Part shown: piece by piece, positions 35,204 through 47,380 of the stretch
Numbering within the stretch: the stretch's first letter is position 1
Layout: the number at the start of each line of letters is the position of its first letter
From: Gossypium raimondii
Lineage: Eukaryota; Streptophyta; Magnoliopsida; Malvales; Malvaceae
DNA length: 64,000 nucleotides
NCBI RefSeq assembly: GCF_025698545.1
Contig: NC_068570.1
Span: forward strand, 53,897,924-53,961,923
Direction of reading: 5' to 3'
Translations under genes and position numbers: made by a program
Notes under the pieces: generated by a model
The model's database searches: none
Seen by the model: only the letters and a program-made list of their open reading frames with translations
What the model was told of the DNA's origin: nothing

Positions 35204-35360
35204 TGTTAGGAATAATAAGTCAGTAATGATAGTCAGTTAAGATAGTTAGTAATTAGTTTGTTAGTTAGATATTACAGTTAGTTCCAGCACTGTATTAAAT
35301 ACTAGTTGGTTTTCTCATTAACGACAAGTGTGAGGTTTATTTTCTGATATGATGTTAATA
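35204..35360 (+). repeat. copia 3' LTR
   Basis: 157 bp, the same length as the 5' LTR, followed at once by TGAAC. The preceding 'atgaggaa' is the only candidate polypurine tract and is weak. Confidence 0.95.
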
Positions 35361-35395
35361 TGAACTATCACTGCTATGTTTGATTTACCCACCTT

Positions 35396-35668
35396 TCATG
35401 CCCAATTTTTTTTGATTACAGTCAAAGAGTCCCCTTCTACTGTCAGATTTCGAAAGCTCAACTCCTCAGCCACCATTACTGCTTGGAGGCACGCTTTCGC
35501 CTCCGCTGTGGTAGCATCTGCTATAAAGGGGTTGTGGTAAGTACACGATGCCAAAATAAGTCCTTCACTATCTCTGAACACGATTTCCGTGATTGATTTA
35601 AGTAAATTACTGTTGTAAGCCGTGTCAAAATTGCATTTGATCGTGTTTGCTCTTGGTGGTGACCACAT
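35396..35668 (-). pseudogene. LINE RNase H domain (fragment)
   Basis: A 90-codon minus-strand frame has the plant L1-type C-terminal RNase H pattern: KCNFDTAYN (first catalytic Asp), VFRDSEG, TTAEAKACLQA (catalytic Glu) and VEGDSLTV (second Asp). It ends early after the third motif. It belongs to the same LINE as the RT at 36-38.6 kb but in another frame. The copia element lies just beyond its 3' end. Confidence 0.85.
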
Positions 35669-38650
35669 ACTATAATATAACCTTGCAGATGTTGCTATTT
35701 TTTTTCTATATTGGTACTCTTTGCCTTGTATGCTTTGATAAATGCTATTACCCTACCTGTATTCATCTTTCTGCCCTGATGGTGGATTTTATTTCTTTTC
35801 TACCAAATCGCCCAAAACGCAATAGCTAAATATTCTATTTGTTCCTCTTCCATGTTGGTGAAAACATTTGTTAACCAAAATTTCCAATTTTGGCCATGGG
35901 TGTTAGGAGATGTATCTATCCCTATCCCGTGTAGATTGCTTTTGGAAATCAAACATTCCCAGAAAATATGATCCATTGATTCCTCCGTTGATCGACAAAA
36001 AAGACATACATTCTATCCCGTGTAAGAATGTAATTGTTTATTACTTTCCATAATGTAATTTTAATCTTGCTTCTCAGTTGTAAATTCTATAGCCTATTGT
36101 AGAAATTCTATAGAGTTGGTTGTGATAGTGTTGCATCCCTTGTTGTTGTATCTTCTATAAGTAACCACTTGTACCCACTTTTTGCGGTGTACTCGCCTGT
36201 ATTATCCCCCTCCAAACTCTAACGTCCATGATATCGACTCCTGCAACTGGGATGGTCATTATCCTATTTTTCTGGTCTTCGTTTAATAGTTTCTCGAGGA
36301 CTTCCAACCACCAAGTAGAATGGTTTGAATTGATCAAATCTTCTACTGTGTAGTTAACATTAATGTCTTGACCAGTAATTTTTCCTTGCCCAAGTCCCGG
36401 AAGTCGCGCCTCATTCCAAATGTTGATGGACTTGCCATTACTTACCCTTCAACCCATACCTTCTTCTAAAAGGCCTCTCGTACTCCAAATGCTTCTCCAA
36501 GTATACGATGGGTGAGATCCTAAACATGCTTTTAAAAAGTCACTATTTTGGTAATATTTAGCTTTCATGACTCTAGTAAGTAATCAATTCGGGTACATGA
36601 TTAATTTTCAACACTATTTAACGAGGAAAATAATATTAAATTTAGCTAAATCTCTAAATCCTAAACCACCCTGTGCTTTCGGCCTACATAGGCTCTTCCA
36701 CTCACACCAATGTATCCCTTTCCCCATTTTGGAGTTTCTTCTTCCACTCGCACCAATGTATCCCCTTCCCCGTTTTGGAGTTTCTCCACAAAAACTTACT
36801 TATTGTTTTTTCAAGCTCACGACATAAAGTTACAAGTAACAAAAAACATTGCATGGAATAAACTGGTATGGCTTGTAAAACTGACTTAATGAAAACTTCT
36901 TTACCTCCAAGCAATAAGTACCAGATATTCCAATTTTCTAATATTTTTGCAGATTTGTCTTTGAAACTAACAAAGCTTCTTCTTCTTTTTTTATCTTCCA
37001 ATCATAGTTGGGAGACCTAAATATTTTTTTCAGATAATTTGAAATTCATACTCCAATGGTCACTCCAATCTGATCTTTAATTTCATTTTGCACGTTGCTA
37101 CTGAAATAAACAAGGGATTTATCAAAATTAATTTGTTGGCCCGAAAGCCCTTCGTATTCTTTTATAATAATTTTAATAGTGTTGACTCCTTCCAAACTTG
37201 CTTCCCCGAATAAGATATTGTCAGTTGTAAAAAATAGGTGAGTTAGGGTTAAATCACTTTTCCCACCCTTACCCCTTTAATAATTCCATCATTTTTTGCT
37301 AGTTTCAGTAGTGAGGAGAACCCTTCCGCACATAATAAGAACAAATATGGACTGAGTGGAACCCCTGTCTTAACCCGCTTAAGGTCTGAATTTTTCTCCT
37401 CTTGTCTTATTAAAAATAACTGAATATTCCATAGTTCGAAGACAACTTATTATTAGACTCAACCATTCTTCGTAGAAACCCATTTGTCTTGTAATTTTTT
37501 TTATGAAATTCCACTCCACCCTGTCATATATTTTACTCATGTCCAACTTTAATGCAAAGTGACCCCGTGGCCCTACTTTCTTATACTTTAAAATCTGAAG
37601 TATCTTGTAGGCAATAAGGACATTATCTGTGATTTGTTTTCCAGGAACAAAAGTTGCTTATGCTTCGTCAATACAATTGTCCAACACCGTTCTGAATCTA
37701 TACACCACATTGCACAAACTAATCGGCTTGAATTGTGCCATGTTCTTCAGTTGGCTAACTTTTAGAATAAGTACAATACTAGTGTCATTGGTTTTTCTGA
37801 TTTCCTTTCTCCTGTTTAAGATGTCTAAGAAAAATTTAGATCTTTTTTTACCCACGATGTACCAATACTTCTGATAAAATAATACGGGGAAACCATCCAC
37901 TCCAGGTGCTTTTAACGGGCCTATGTTTTTTACTGCCAAATTTACCTTTTCCATTTGAAAATCCTTCAACAATGTCATGTTCATGTCTTCTTGAATGCAC
38001 TTTGTAGTACCTAAAAGCGCCCTCTTATCATTCCATCTATTTGAAGCCATAAACAATTCCTTAAAGTATTTTGTCGCAATCCTTAATTTCCCTTCCTCAT
38101 CAGTGATCCATTCTCTGTTCGGTCCTCTCAAATTTTTCACTTTGTTTCTTCTCTTTCTTTGATTTACGAAGTTGTGAAAAAAATGTTGTGTTTCGATCAC
38201 CAAATCTGAGCCAATATGCCCTATTCTGTTGTTCCCACATTAATTTTTCTTTATCAACTTCCAAATTTAAAGCTAGTTTGACCTCTTCCATCTTTGTAAG
38301 CGTCTCATCATTTGGGTCTATAAGATTCAGCTCCTCTAATCTCTTATTTAAGAAAACAGATTCCCTTCTTTTATTTTTCGCAAATCGACTCATCTTTTTG
38401 CCTAAAACATCTCCTAGTTTATACAGCTTTGTACAAACATCCTCCTCGTTCCCTTTCCAAAAATTTTTATTCGATGTTCACATTCTTCTTCTAGCACCCA
38501 ACTTGCGTTAAATCTGAAGCTTCCATTCTAACGAGCTTTATTGCGTTCTACCCCAAAATTTACCAATATCTGGCAATGATCAGATATAGCATGCATTAGA
38601 TGTCTTAAAGAATACTTCGAAAAGGCCTCTATCTAATCTTTCACGAACAT
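35669..38650 (-). pseudogene. L1-type LINE ORF2: reverse transcriptase part, broken
   Basis: Read from 38650 downward. A linker after the endonuclease (NRAYWLRFGDRNTTFF, 38150-38220) leads to RT motifs (LKAPGVDGFPVLFYQKYW near 37880-37910; FKPISLCNVVYR near 37700). The FADD position appears as F-T-T-D near 37225, then the post-RT region (WLLLGGKEVFIKSVLQAIPVYSMQC-like, 36840-36920) and a zf-RVT-like tail near 36155-36337. Several frames are needed, so it is dead. A 46-bp duplication at 36696-36787 adds a further frame change. The 5' part of the same LINE lies beyond the Ogre-like element. Confidence 0.9.
36696..36787. repeat. 46-bp tandem duplication inside the LINE
   Basis: Two adjacent copies beginning 'ttccactc(a/g)caccaatg' and ending 'ttttggagtttct' start at 36696 and 36742. 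They differ at about three positions. 46 is not a multiple of three, so it shifts the LINE frame. Confidence 0.9.
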
Positions 38651-41071
38651 TGTACAAGCCCAATTTTTTTAAAAAAAATCCGGGCCCAATGACAATACAA
38701 AACCCGAATAGCCCAACGACCCAAATTCAGCCCCTAACAGACTTAACCCAGGAAAACCAAGCCCAACTAACCTACCCAATAACCCATAAGCCCAATTACA
38801 ACCCAAACCCAAGGCCCAAGTTCGAAGCCCAATTCCCCCAAAAAATCCAACTAGGGTTTCAGAAAAATGAAACCCTAGCCAAACCTAGCGCCGCACCCAT
38901 CCCTCTGCCGTCCGCCCTGTCCCATCGCCACCCACCATGCCTAGCTTCATCAACACCTACAAAATGACAGAAAAAAGCCGGAGCACGCAACAGATAGTGC
39001 AAGGCAATAGAATACAACCAAAAAATACAATGTAAATTGCCTATAAAAGCCAAACAATATCTCTGTACATTTTTTTACAACGTTTGGAAGGCAAAAAAAA
39101 AGAACAGATCAAAAAATTTAAAGGTTGAACTTAGTCTATTTTCTTCTCTGTTCTTACGTTTTTCTTAGTTATTTTCTTCTTTTTTCTGCTCTCTTTTCTA
39201 CCTTTTTTTAAACAAAACAAAAAGGGAAAGGAGGAATACCTGTTTACTTCAGAGGCTGGCGTCGGAGCCCGTCTTCGTCGTCGTCGAAGTTGAGCAAAAG
39301 GGGCCTTTCTCACGTAACTCCGGCCACTGGCCATGGAGGCGGAGACGGTGGCCTGGGTTCAAGGGCTGAGGCAGGGAGAGAGAACCAGAGGGTGTCTCCG
39401 TTTTTTTTAAAATGATGAATGATTTAGTTTTTTTTCTTTCTTTCTTTTATTTCTATAAGACCCGAAAACCCGGCCCGAACGGGGCTAAGATCCGCGCGTT
39501 CTGGCTCGGAGGGACTATTTGCACATCTGGTCCCTCCGTTTATGCAATATGACGCGATCTGGTCCATTCAAAATTTTAAATTTGGCCATTTGCTTTTTAT
39601 GCGTTTCGATTTAGTCGATGTGGAGCATCGCGCATAAGGTTGGGAAAATTGCTCAATCGATCCCCTTCTTCGCATGCGCATAAATCGATCTTTGGCCTTA
39701 TTTTATTTTGATTTCTCCCAGTATTTTGTTTTGTTTTCAGTTTAATCCTGTCATTTTATTATTATTATTATTATTATTGCATTTTATTTATTCATTTATA
39801 CCATTTTTCATATTTTGTTACATACATTAACATACGTTTTACATATATGTATATACTTATGTTTTTATGCTTTATAATTTATATACATATATATATAGAT
39901 AGATATGCACATTTGCTTTTTATGTATATATATATGTATATACCTTCACATAATTTATAATTTAAATATATAGATGCACATACATAAATATTTCATTTTA
40001 TAATTAGTATTGTTATCATTGTTATATTTGATATTTATTTATTCATTTATTGAAGTGTTTATCATTTTATGGAATGCTTTAGTTTTTTGTTCATTTATTA
40101 TTTCATGTATCTTTGATTTGTTTATTACGTATTTTACTTGTTGCTCATTTTAGTTGTGCTTGTATTATCTCATTTACATTGTCATCATTATCATTATTTT
40201 GCTTCTATTTTTACTCGAATTTATCAAAAATGAAAAATTTTAAAAATAAGTAATATTCGTATTTTGGATCTTGAGAGAATCGAGCCCTAACGTATTGGGT
40301 TCCGACTTTCTTCGTTGAATTTAAATAATCGAGATTACTCTTTTTAAAAATGATAAAAAGCTCGTTATCGAGAATTCAATATGTTGTGTCCTAACGCATT
40401 GGATGTGACATGTTGTTTTCTCGAGACGAGGATTTTTCGAAATAAATACAATATTCAATGTTTAATATTTTGAAAAATTGTGCCCTAACGTATTGGGTTG
40501 CGATTTCTTCATTTGATTTAAACAATTGAATATTCTTTTAAACTTTATTATACGAATCTTTTCAAACTCAAGTTTTAACAATATTGGGAATTAAAAACTA
40601 TCGCGTCCTAACTTACTGGTCGTGATCCTTTTTTAAGCACTTTTCATTCGCGTATCGGGAATTCGAGACATTGTATCCTAGCTTAATGGATACGATTCTC
40701 TTTCTTGAATAACGTGCAATATGCCTCTTTTCCCTAAAATTTTCAACATTTTAACACAAGGGTCGTATTTTAAATTCTTCAAAGTTTTCACTCTTCGATA
40801 TTAAGACATTAAGTAATCAACTAGGTACCAATTTTGGGCGTATCGAGGGTGCTAATCCTTCCTCGTGCGTAACCGACTCCTGAACCCATTTTCTGAATTT
40901 CGTGGACCAAACTTGTTGTTTTAATAAAATCAAACTGTTTATTAAAAACAACCCCTTTTCGAGGTGATCCAATCACACCTCATAAAAAAAAGGGATTGGT
41001 GGCGACTTCCGTTTTTTTTTCAAAACCCAAGTTGACCCCGTTTTTTTCACCCAAAAAAAATGGTGTCAACA
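38651..41071 (+). repeat. Ogre-like 5' LTR
   Basis: 2421 bp from TGTACAAGCCCAATT to GGTGTCAACA. It includes a TATA box (TATAAAAG, 39042-39049) where transcription would start about 30 nt later, an ATT microsatellite of 7 units (39757-39778), and a downstream series of regularly spaced 'taacgtattggg'-type motifs (40290-40690). Inverted termini TGT...ACA are present. Confidence 0.95.
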
Positions 41072-41074
41072 GCT

Positions 41075-41092
41075 TGGCGACTCCGCTGGGGA
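41075..41092 (+). other. Ogre-like primer-binding site
   Basis: TGGCGACTCCGCTGGGGA starts 3 nt after the 5' LTR and has the TGG that pairs with a tRNA 3' CCA. Ogre/Tat elements are described as primed by tRNA-Arg; I could not confirm the tRNA from this window. Confidence 0.75.
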
Positions 41093-41714
41093 CTTTAAAT
41101 AAGAGAGTCAAGCCACAAGTTGATCACTTTTTGTCTTTTTGTCGAAAATTGAAAATTTGGTTTAAATTTACGATCCTTTCATTACATTTCATTGTTCATT
41201 ATAATGTGCATCATTGTGGTTTATAATTGCTCTGTTTGTTTAAATTTTGGTATCTTTTGCATTGCATTGCATGACCGTTGGTCACACCCTTTAAGTGGGA
41301 GTGAGAAGCTAGTCCTTCGTGAGGTTTTCACCTCCGTGCAGGATAGTGGATCGCTTTCGGGATACATCCGTACCTATGTCTTCGTGAGATTTTCATCTCC
41401 GTGTAGCCATAGGGAAATGTATTCCCCTGAACCGAACTCGGTCTGTATGAGCCTATAATGGTTGAAGATCGAGGAATCTGCTGGTTCGGGTACCTTATCT
41501 CTAGAGCCAAACCGCATATAGAAAACCTTAGGAACCCACCCTAGTTAGAACCACTTCGAACCCCCGGTAGACACCTAAATAGGTGCTTTATTATTTATTG
41601 CTTGTATTTGATTTTTATACTAACTTATTGTGTTTTGTTTGATTGCATGGCATACATGACATTTCATCATAAAAGGCGTTGGTTCATATTCGGTTACTAG
41701 ATAGAAAGCTAATC

Positions 41715-43805
41715 ATGGAAAGTGAATTTCTTGATAAAGTGGAAAATAATGCGGTTGTCCGAATATGGTCAGAAAAAACGCAACTCGAGAAAGGAGACAG
41801 CTTGACGGAAGGGTACATGTCAGAGTTATCGGACTTCACTTATATCAATGTAACTCAGAATAATTTCCAGGAGTTGAAAGAAATATGGGCCCAGTGGGAC
41901 GATGAAGTCAAGCAATTGTTTTACTCTAATTATGGTAACTTGCCTTATTTGCTTGATATTAAAGTGGACGAGCATTTGTTTCGAGCTCTGGCCCAATTTT
42001 GGAATCCCGCTTATAGATGCTTTACTTTTGGGGAGATAGACTTGGTGCCTACCATAGAAGAATATACAGCCTTACTGCGTTGTCCAAGGTTTCAGGCAGA
42101 TAAAGTCTATTCTAAAGCCGTCAATGTCCCTACTTTTGTGAAGAAGCTAGTGAACATCTTGGGAATGAGTGAGCAATGGGTCTCAGCGCGGGTCAAACAA
42201 AAAGGGGAAAACAAGTGTATTCCTTGGAGAAGTCTGCGTGATTTGATTTTAGCTCACCCTGATACGAAGAAAAAAGTCGATGTTTTTGCTTTGAGCATTT
42301 ATGGGCTGATGATTTTCCCTAAAGCGTTGGGGTATATAGACGAGGCAGTTACTGATTTGTTTGATCGACTGGACAAGAGGATCACACCTGTTCCAGCAAT
42401 TTTGGCCGAGACATTTAGATCTTTGAGTGTGTGCCGAAGCGCAGGGGAGGGAAGATTCATTGGATGTGCACAGCTTTTGTTAGTATGGTTCCACAGTCAC
42501 TTCTGGAAAGCGGATAAAGTTTCTTACCGAGTATTCTCCAAGAATTATTCTCCATTGAAAAAATTAGCGGCCATGCCAAGACGTGACAACATTACCGTGG
42601 AAAGATGGATAGCAATGCTTCAAAATCTCAAAGATGAAGACGTTGAATGGAAAGCTCATTGGATAGTGCCTGATGAGATCTTGTATCGATGTGGGAATTT
42701 CGACTGGGTCCCTTTACTTGGGATTTGGGGAGCTGTTGGCTATGCGCCATTAATGGTACTGAAACAATATGGGTCAAGACAGTTCGTGCCTGCCACCCAA
42801 GGACTAGCTCAGTGTGAGTTTTCGTATAAAGATGATGGTTACAAGAAGAAGATTCGAGAGATGACCAATGCCTGGAGGCAAACTCATCGGATGAAATGAT
42901 TTACTGTGGGAGCAATGACGACCCCCGAGTATCATGGATGGCGAAGTAAGAGGATTAATGATAACATCCCCGAGCCAAGAGAAGATTACGTTCGATCCAT
43001 AGAGGAGCATTTGCAAGTAGTTCCATCAGAATTAGAGATCATCAAACAGGACTTTGAAAAACGAAGTTTAGAATTGGAAAAGAAGATAGAGAAGCTAGAA
43101 GAGGAAAAGATACGTTTAGGACTAGATGTCGATATCCACAAGCTGGAAGCTGAAAAGTTGAGGAAAGGGAAGAACAAGGCTGAAGAGGATTTAGATAGCC
43201 TAAAAATAGATTATAAGAAGCTGCGTTTGTCACTGAGAACTGTGGGTTTAGGTAAAACATCAGAGCAATGGCGACAGGAGATCAAGGAAGAAAAGGCCAA
43301 AGCTGTTCAGTGGGAAAAGAAATTTCAAGATGCCCGAGCTCGAGAAAGTGCTTTGGAGGAAAATTTGTTAGAATGCCGAAATGAAGAAGCAAAATTAAAA
43401 GCCCATATAGCTGAGTTGGAAAGGTCGCTTCATTTGTGCCGTAGTCATAATTCTATGATCAAGCTGAGAGCAAGTTTGAACAAGATTGAAGAATTGAAGG
43501 AAAAGATAGAAGAACTTGAAGATGCATTGAGAAATTCTGAGTTACGAGTAGAACTTCTCGAAAGACGTAATGAACAGTACCAAGAGCAGCTCCATCATCT
43601 TCAAATTCAGATTAGAGATAGAGATTGCGTTATGGACGAAGCTGTGAATCAAGTGCGGGAAGTGGCTGACTATCTGCAAACCTTAGCAGTTCAGGCTGAT
43701 ATACTAAGTTTGAAATATGAGTCGGAGTCAAGTCGGGGTCGAGAGTTAGCTTGGCTCCTTAAGAGGGTTAAGGCTTTGAGCATAAAGGCAAAGCCGTATA
43801 TGTAA
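41715..43805 (+). pseudogene. Ogre-type extra ORF1: DUF7745-like domain plus long coiled coil, one in-frame TGA
   Basis: The first ATG is 41715; the frame is also open a little upstream. About 394 codons form a domain like the plant DUF7745/plant-mobile-domain proteins (FGEIDLVPTIEEYTALLRC; GLMIFPKALGYIDEAV; LLVWFHSHFWK). TGA at 42897-42899 interrupts, and the same frame continues to 43805. That part is a highly charged coiled coil from about 43020 to 43720 (LEKKIEKLEEEKIRL). Together the two parts span 697 codons. Such an ORF upstream of gag is typical of Ogre elements; its function is unknown. The stop is probably a CGA-to-TGA change rather than programmed, since no readthrough context is visible. 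Confidence 0.85.
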
Positions 43806-43962
43806 TCCACTTTATGTAAAGAAATTTGTTTTCTAGTCAAGTTCTTCTAATGAAATTGAATTAGAATCAATGCCTTTCCTTTGCATTCATTCATCTGCAT
43901 TGCATTTTTATCATATGCATTAAAGTTGAAAAAATAATAATATTAATAAAGAGCTCTAATTA

Positions 43963-45991
43963 ATGACAGTTACCCTAGAAATCAACGAAGATCTGTCAAC
44001 TAGATATCATTACGGTACTCGCCGGAGAACCAAAGAAATGGATCAAAGACTAGAGAAATTAGAGCGATTGCAAGAGCAGATGCAAGCTCAGATGCAAGAA
44101 AAACTAGCCAAAGCTATGACAAGATATGGAAGCATCCCAAAGAGAATTATTGAATCAATTAAAAGCGATTAACTATTTGGGGGCACGATAAGGGAAGAGC
44201 CCATGATAAATTCTGGGATGATCACGAAGACCGCCTACCCTCCGGTTTCGCCCCAACTAATGTCCAGACGCAACTGGGGTGAACCCACAGAGGTACTGTC
44301 ACCATTAGATCCCAATACCAAGTTGGTGCCCAAAGATCGATGAACTTCCCAATGTGTTCGGGCTCTAATCCGGGATAATCCTATTAATCCGTGGTTCCAG
44401 ATCTCGACGACGCGCGCGAAATAGAAGACAAGAGTAGACACGCCAAAACAATTAGAAGATCGTTGTAAATGGTTAGAAGAGAAGTTTCAAGCCATGGAAA
44501 ATGCCGATTACCATCGAGGAGTAGACGCTAAAGATTTGAGCACAGTACGATCCGGTGCTCCTCCTAAATTTAAAATGCCGAGTTTGAAAAATACAACGGG
44601 ACCGGTTGCCCAAGCCCATATCACTATGTTTTGTAGGAGGATGACGGGATACATCAACAATGACCCATTCTTGATTCATTGCTTCGGAGACGGTTTGATA
44701 GGGTCGTGACTAGATGGTACAACTAATTAAGTCGGGCCAACATTCATTCATGGAAGGATTTGGCGCAAGCCTTTATGAAGCAGTATAGACACGTGATGGA
44801 TATAGCGCCCGATCGAATTGTATTGCAAAACATGGAAAAGAAGCCTAATGAGAGTTTCCGGTAATATGCTCAGAGATAGAGGGAACTGGCTGCACAAGTT
44901 CAACCACCACTTTTAGAGAAAGAGATAACTATGCTTTTTATCAATACTCTAAAGGCTCCATTTCTCGGCCACATGTTAGGCAGTGCCACTAAAAGCTTTT
45001 CAGACATAGTGATGTCTGGAGAAATGATAGAGAATGCCATAAGATGCGGCAAGATAGAAGCAGGAGAAAGTACTAAAAGGTCGGATCCAAGGAAGAAGGA
45101 GCACGAGATAAACAATACAAGCATGTTTAACAAGGACCATTCTAAAACAATCACGGTGGGACAAGCCAGAGCAGTAACCGCTAATCGGTAAGGTTCTTTG
45201 AAACAGGAATCTAATCCAAGGCTAAATGTAGAGAGACTTCAATTCACACCCATCCCAGTGACGTATAGGGAATTGTACCACAACTTATTCGATGCACATG
45301 TGGTATCTCCATATTACCTGAAACCAATGCAACCCCCATACCCTAAGTGGTATGACGCAAACGCCCAATGCGAGTATCACGCGGGGACCAAGGGGCATTC
45401 GATTGAAAACTGTACTGCATTCAAGAAGTTAGTTGAAAAACTTATCAATTTGGGGATCGTAAAGATTGGTGACTCATCAGGACCAAATGTAGCAGAGAAT
45501 CTGTTGCCCAACCATGATAATAAAGGGGTGAATGCGATAATTGAGTATGGAGGAAAAAGAGTCAAAGCCAACATAGCAGAGATAAAGACCCCCTTGAATG
45601 GGTTTGGAAACAAATGATGAAAAGAGGTCTCATCAAGCAAGATTCAATAGAAAGGCCTGAAGGAGCAAGGAAATTTTGTGAGTTCCATGCAGAAAAAAGC
45701 CATGACATCCAAGAATGCACCGAGTTCAGAACCATGGTGCAAAACTTAATGGATAACAAAGAGTTGGAGTTTTATGAAGAGATTAAGGGACTAGAAGAAG
45801 GAGAGGTTTATGCTGCAGAAGAAGGATCTACGGGGAAAGCCCAAAAGGCTAATCACCCGATAGTGATTATTGCAAAACCAATGAGCAGAGAATCGGGAAT
45901 ACAAATAGCACCAAAGGTCATAATCCAAAAACCTGATCCTTTTCCTACAAGGATAGCAAAAAGGTTCCTTGGAATTACGACTGCAATGTAA
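43963..45991 (+). pseudogene. Ogre-like gag, several frame breaks, two zinc-knuckle-like motifs
   Basis: Pieces in three frames follow the expected gag order. 43963-44172: N-terminal coiled coil. 44494-44709: PPKFKMPSLKNTTGP and AHITMFCRRMTGY. After a frame change near 44709, LAQAFMKQYRHVMDIAPDRI with stops near 44862 and 44877. 44931-45191: capsid end (MSGEMIENAIRCGKIEAGES). 45198-45617: first CX2HX8C-type motif (CEYHAGTKGHSIENC). 45614-45991: a second (CEFHAEKSHDIQEC). Two such knuckles are usual in Tat-lineage gag. The many breaks contrast with the intact RT frame. Confidence 0.85.
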
Positions 45992-46117
45992 CAATCCTAG
46001 GAGAAGAGAGCTTGGTAAATGCTTCAGGAGAGGATGAAGGATTCTATACACGAAGTGGAAAACGCTATGATCCGGCAAACGCAAGAGTGGAATCTGGAAA
46101 AGGAAAAGCCTTAGCGG

Positions 46118-47167
46118 TTGAATTGGGAAAAACAAAAGCAGACAAAATTGAAGCAGCGTGTCAACCAAGATGGCGAAAATGAGGCTAAAGAATTTCTAAA
46201 ATTCTTAAAACATAGCGAGTACAGCGTGGTAGAACAATTACATAAGCAGCCGGCCCTTATCTCGGTGCTTGAATTGCTTCTAAGTTCAGAGGTACATCGT
46301 AATGCGTTGATTAAGGTGCTAAATGAAACTTACGTCGCTAGCGATATCTCAGTGAATAAGTTAGACCGTTTGGTTAACAATATCAGTGCCGATAATTTTA
46401 TTTTCTTTAATGATGATGAAATACCGCCCGGGGGAAGAGGAGCCACCAAAGCCTTACATATCACAGCTCACTGCGGGGAGTATACGTTAGCGGGAGTGCT
46501 AATTGATAATGGATCAGCCTTGAATGTTTTATCCCTATCTACCTTAAATAGGTTACCGGTGGATAGTTCCCACATGAAATCATGCCAGAATATAGTGAGA
46601 GCATTTGATGGTATCGAAAGGAAGGTGATGGGAAGAATAGAAATACCCCTCTTAATTGGCCCGAATACATACGAAGTGGATTTCTTAGTGATGGACATCA
46701 AGCCTTCGTATAATTGCTTGCTGGGGAGACAATGGATTCATTCAGTAGGGGCGGTGCCTTCATCATTGCACTAGAAGTTGAAATTAGTGACAGAAGGCCG
46801 GTTAATTACGATCGACGCTGAGGAAGACATCGTTGCATCAGTAACCAGTGACGCACCATATTTGGGAACAGATGATGAGGCGATCGAATGTTCCTTTCGA
46901 TCCTTAGAATTCGTAAATGCGACATCTGTTATTGAGGGAAAGAGGATCCCAATGCCCAGTATGTCTAGAGCCACGAAGATGGGATTACAAATGACAATTG
47001 GGAAAGGAGCCGTGCCTGGAAGAGGACTGGGAAGATGCCTTCAAGGAAGAATAGAGGCACCAGTGGTGAAGGACAAACAGGACCGCTTTGGTTTAGAATT
47101 TAAACCAAATGCTAAGCAAAGAAGGAAAGAGTTGAGAAAAGACAAGAGAGGAGGAAGGCGCGTTTGA
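46118..47167 (+). pseudogene. Ogre-like aspartic protease and G-patch segment, one in-frame TAG
   Basis: The retropepsin active site reads LIDNGSALNVLS (near 46500), followed by LLIGPNTYEVDFLVMD and PSYNCLLGRQWIH, the usual flap and C-terminal protease motifs. TAG at 46772-46774 comes right after the protease. The same frame then gives a glycine-rich G-patch-like motif (KMGLQMTIGKGAVPGRGLGR, near 46975-47037). The frame ends at 47165-47167 in an Arg/Lys-rich tail. Protease plus G-patch ahead of the intron matches Tat/Ogre organisation. Confidence 0.85.
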
Positions 47168-47380
47168 ACGGAGAAGAAGTTGATTGGGAACCTATGGCTT
47201 TCCCCCACATATCTAGGACCTTCGTATCGGGAGGAACCATGTATTTTGGACTGAGGACTCCGAGAGGGAAGAGGAATCTGAAGAAGGAAGTACCTCAGGC
47301 ATCTATCTCTTTGAACCTGGGAGTGTTTTAAACAATTGGACTGCAAAAGAAATGCCTGAAGTTTTTAGAGCTTTTCCAGA

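Larger units (their letters stand above)
27486..35360 (+). mobile_element. Ty1/copia retrotransposon (Ale/Retrofit-like), decayed
   Basis: Matching 157-bp LTRs flank a gag-protease-integrase-RT-RNase H region, which is the copia order. The 5-bp duplication TGAAC lies outside both ends (27481-27485 and 35361-35365). Without the nested 3.1 kb solo LTR the element would be about 4.7 kb. The LTRs differ at 7 of 157 positions by my count. Both end in TA rather than CA. Internal stops and frameshifts make it non-autonomous. Confidence 0.93.

Noticed and set aside
38859..39053. Frames in the Ogre LTRs, found again at 53402-53596
   Set aside because: Both copies are LTR leader sequence. The frames are short, overlap the TATA region and resemble no protein.
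42897..42899. Programmed stop-codon readthrough in ORF1
   Set aside because: The TGA is followed by TTT ACT, not a known readthrough context, and a CGA-to-TGA change explains it more simply.
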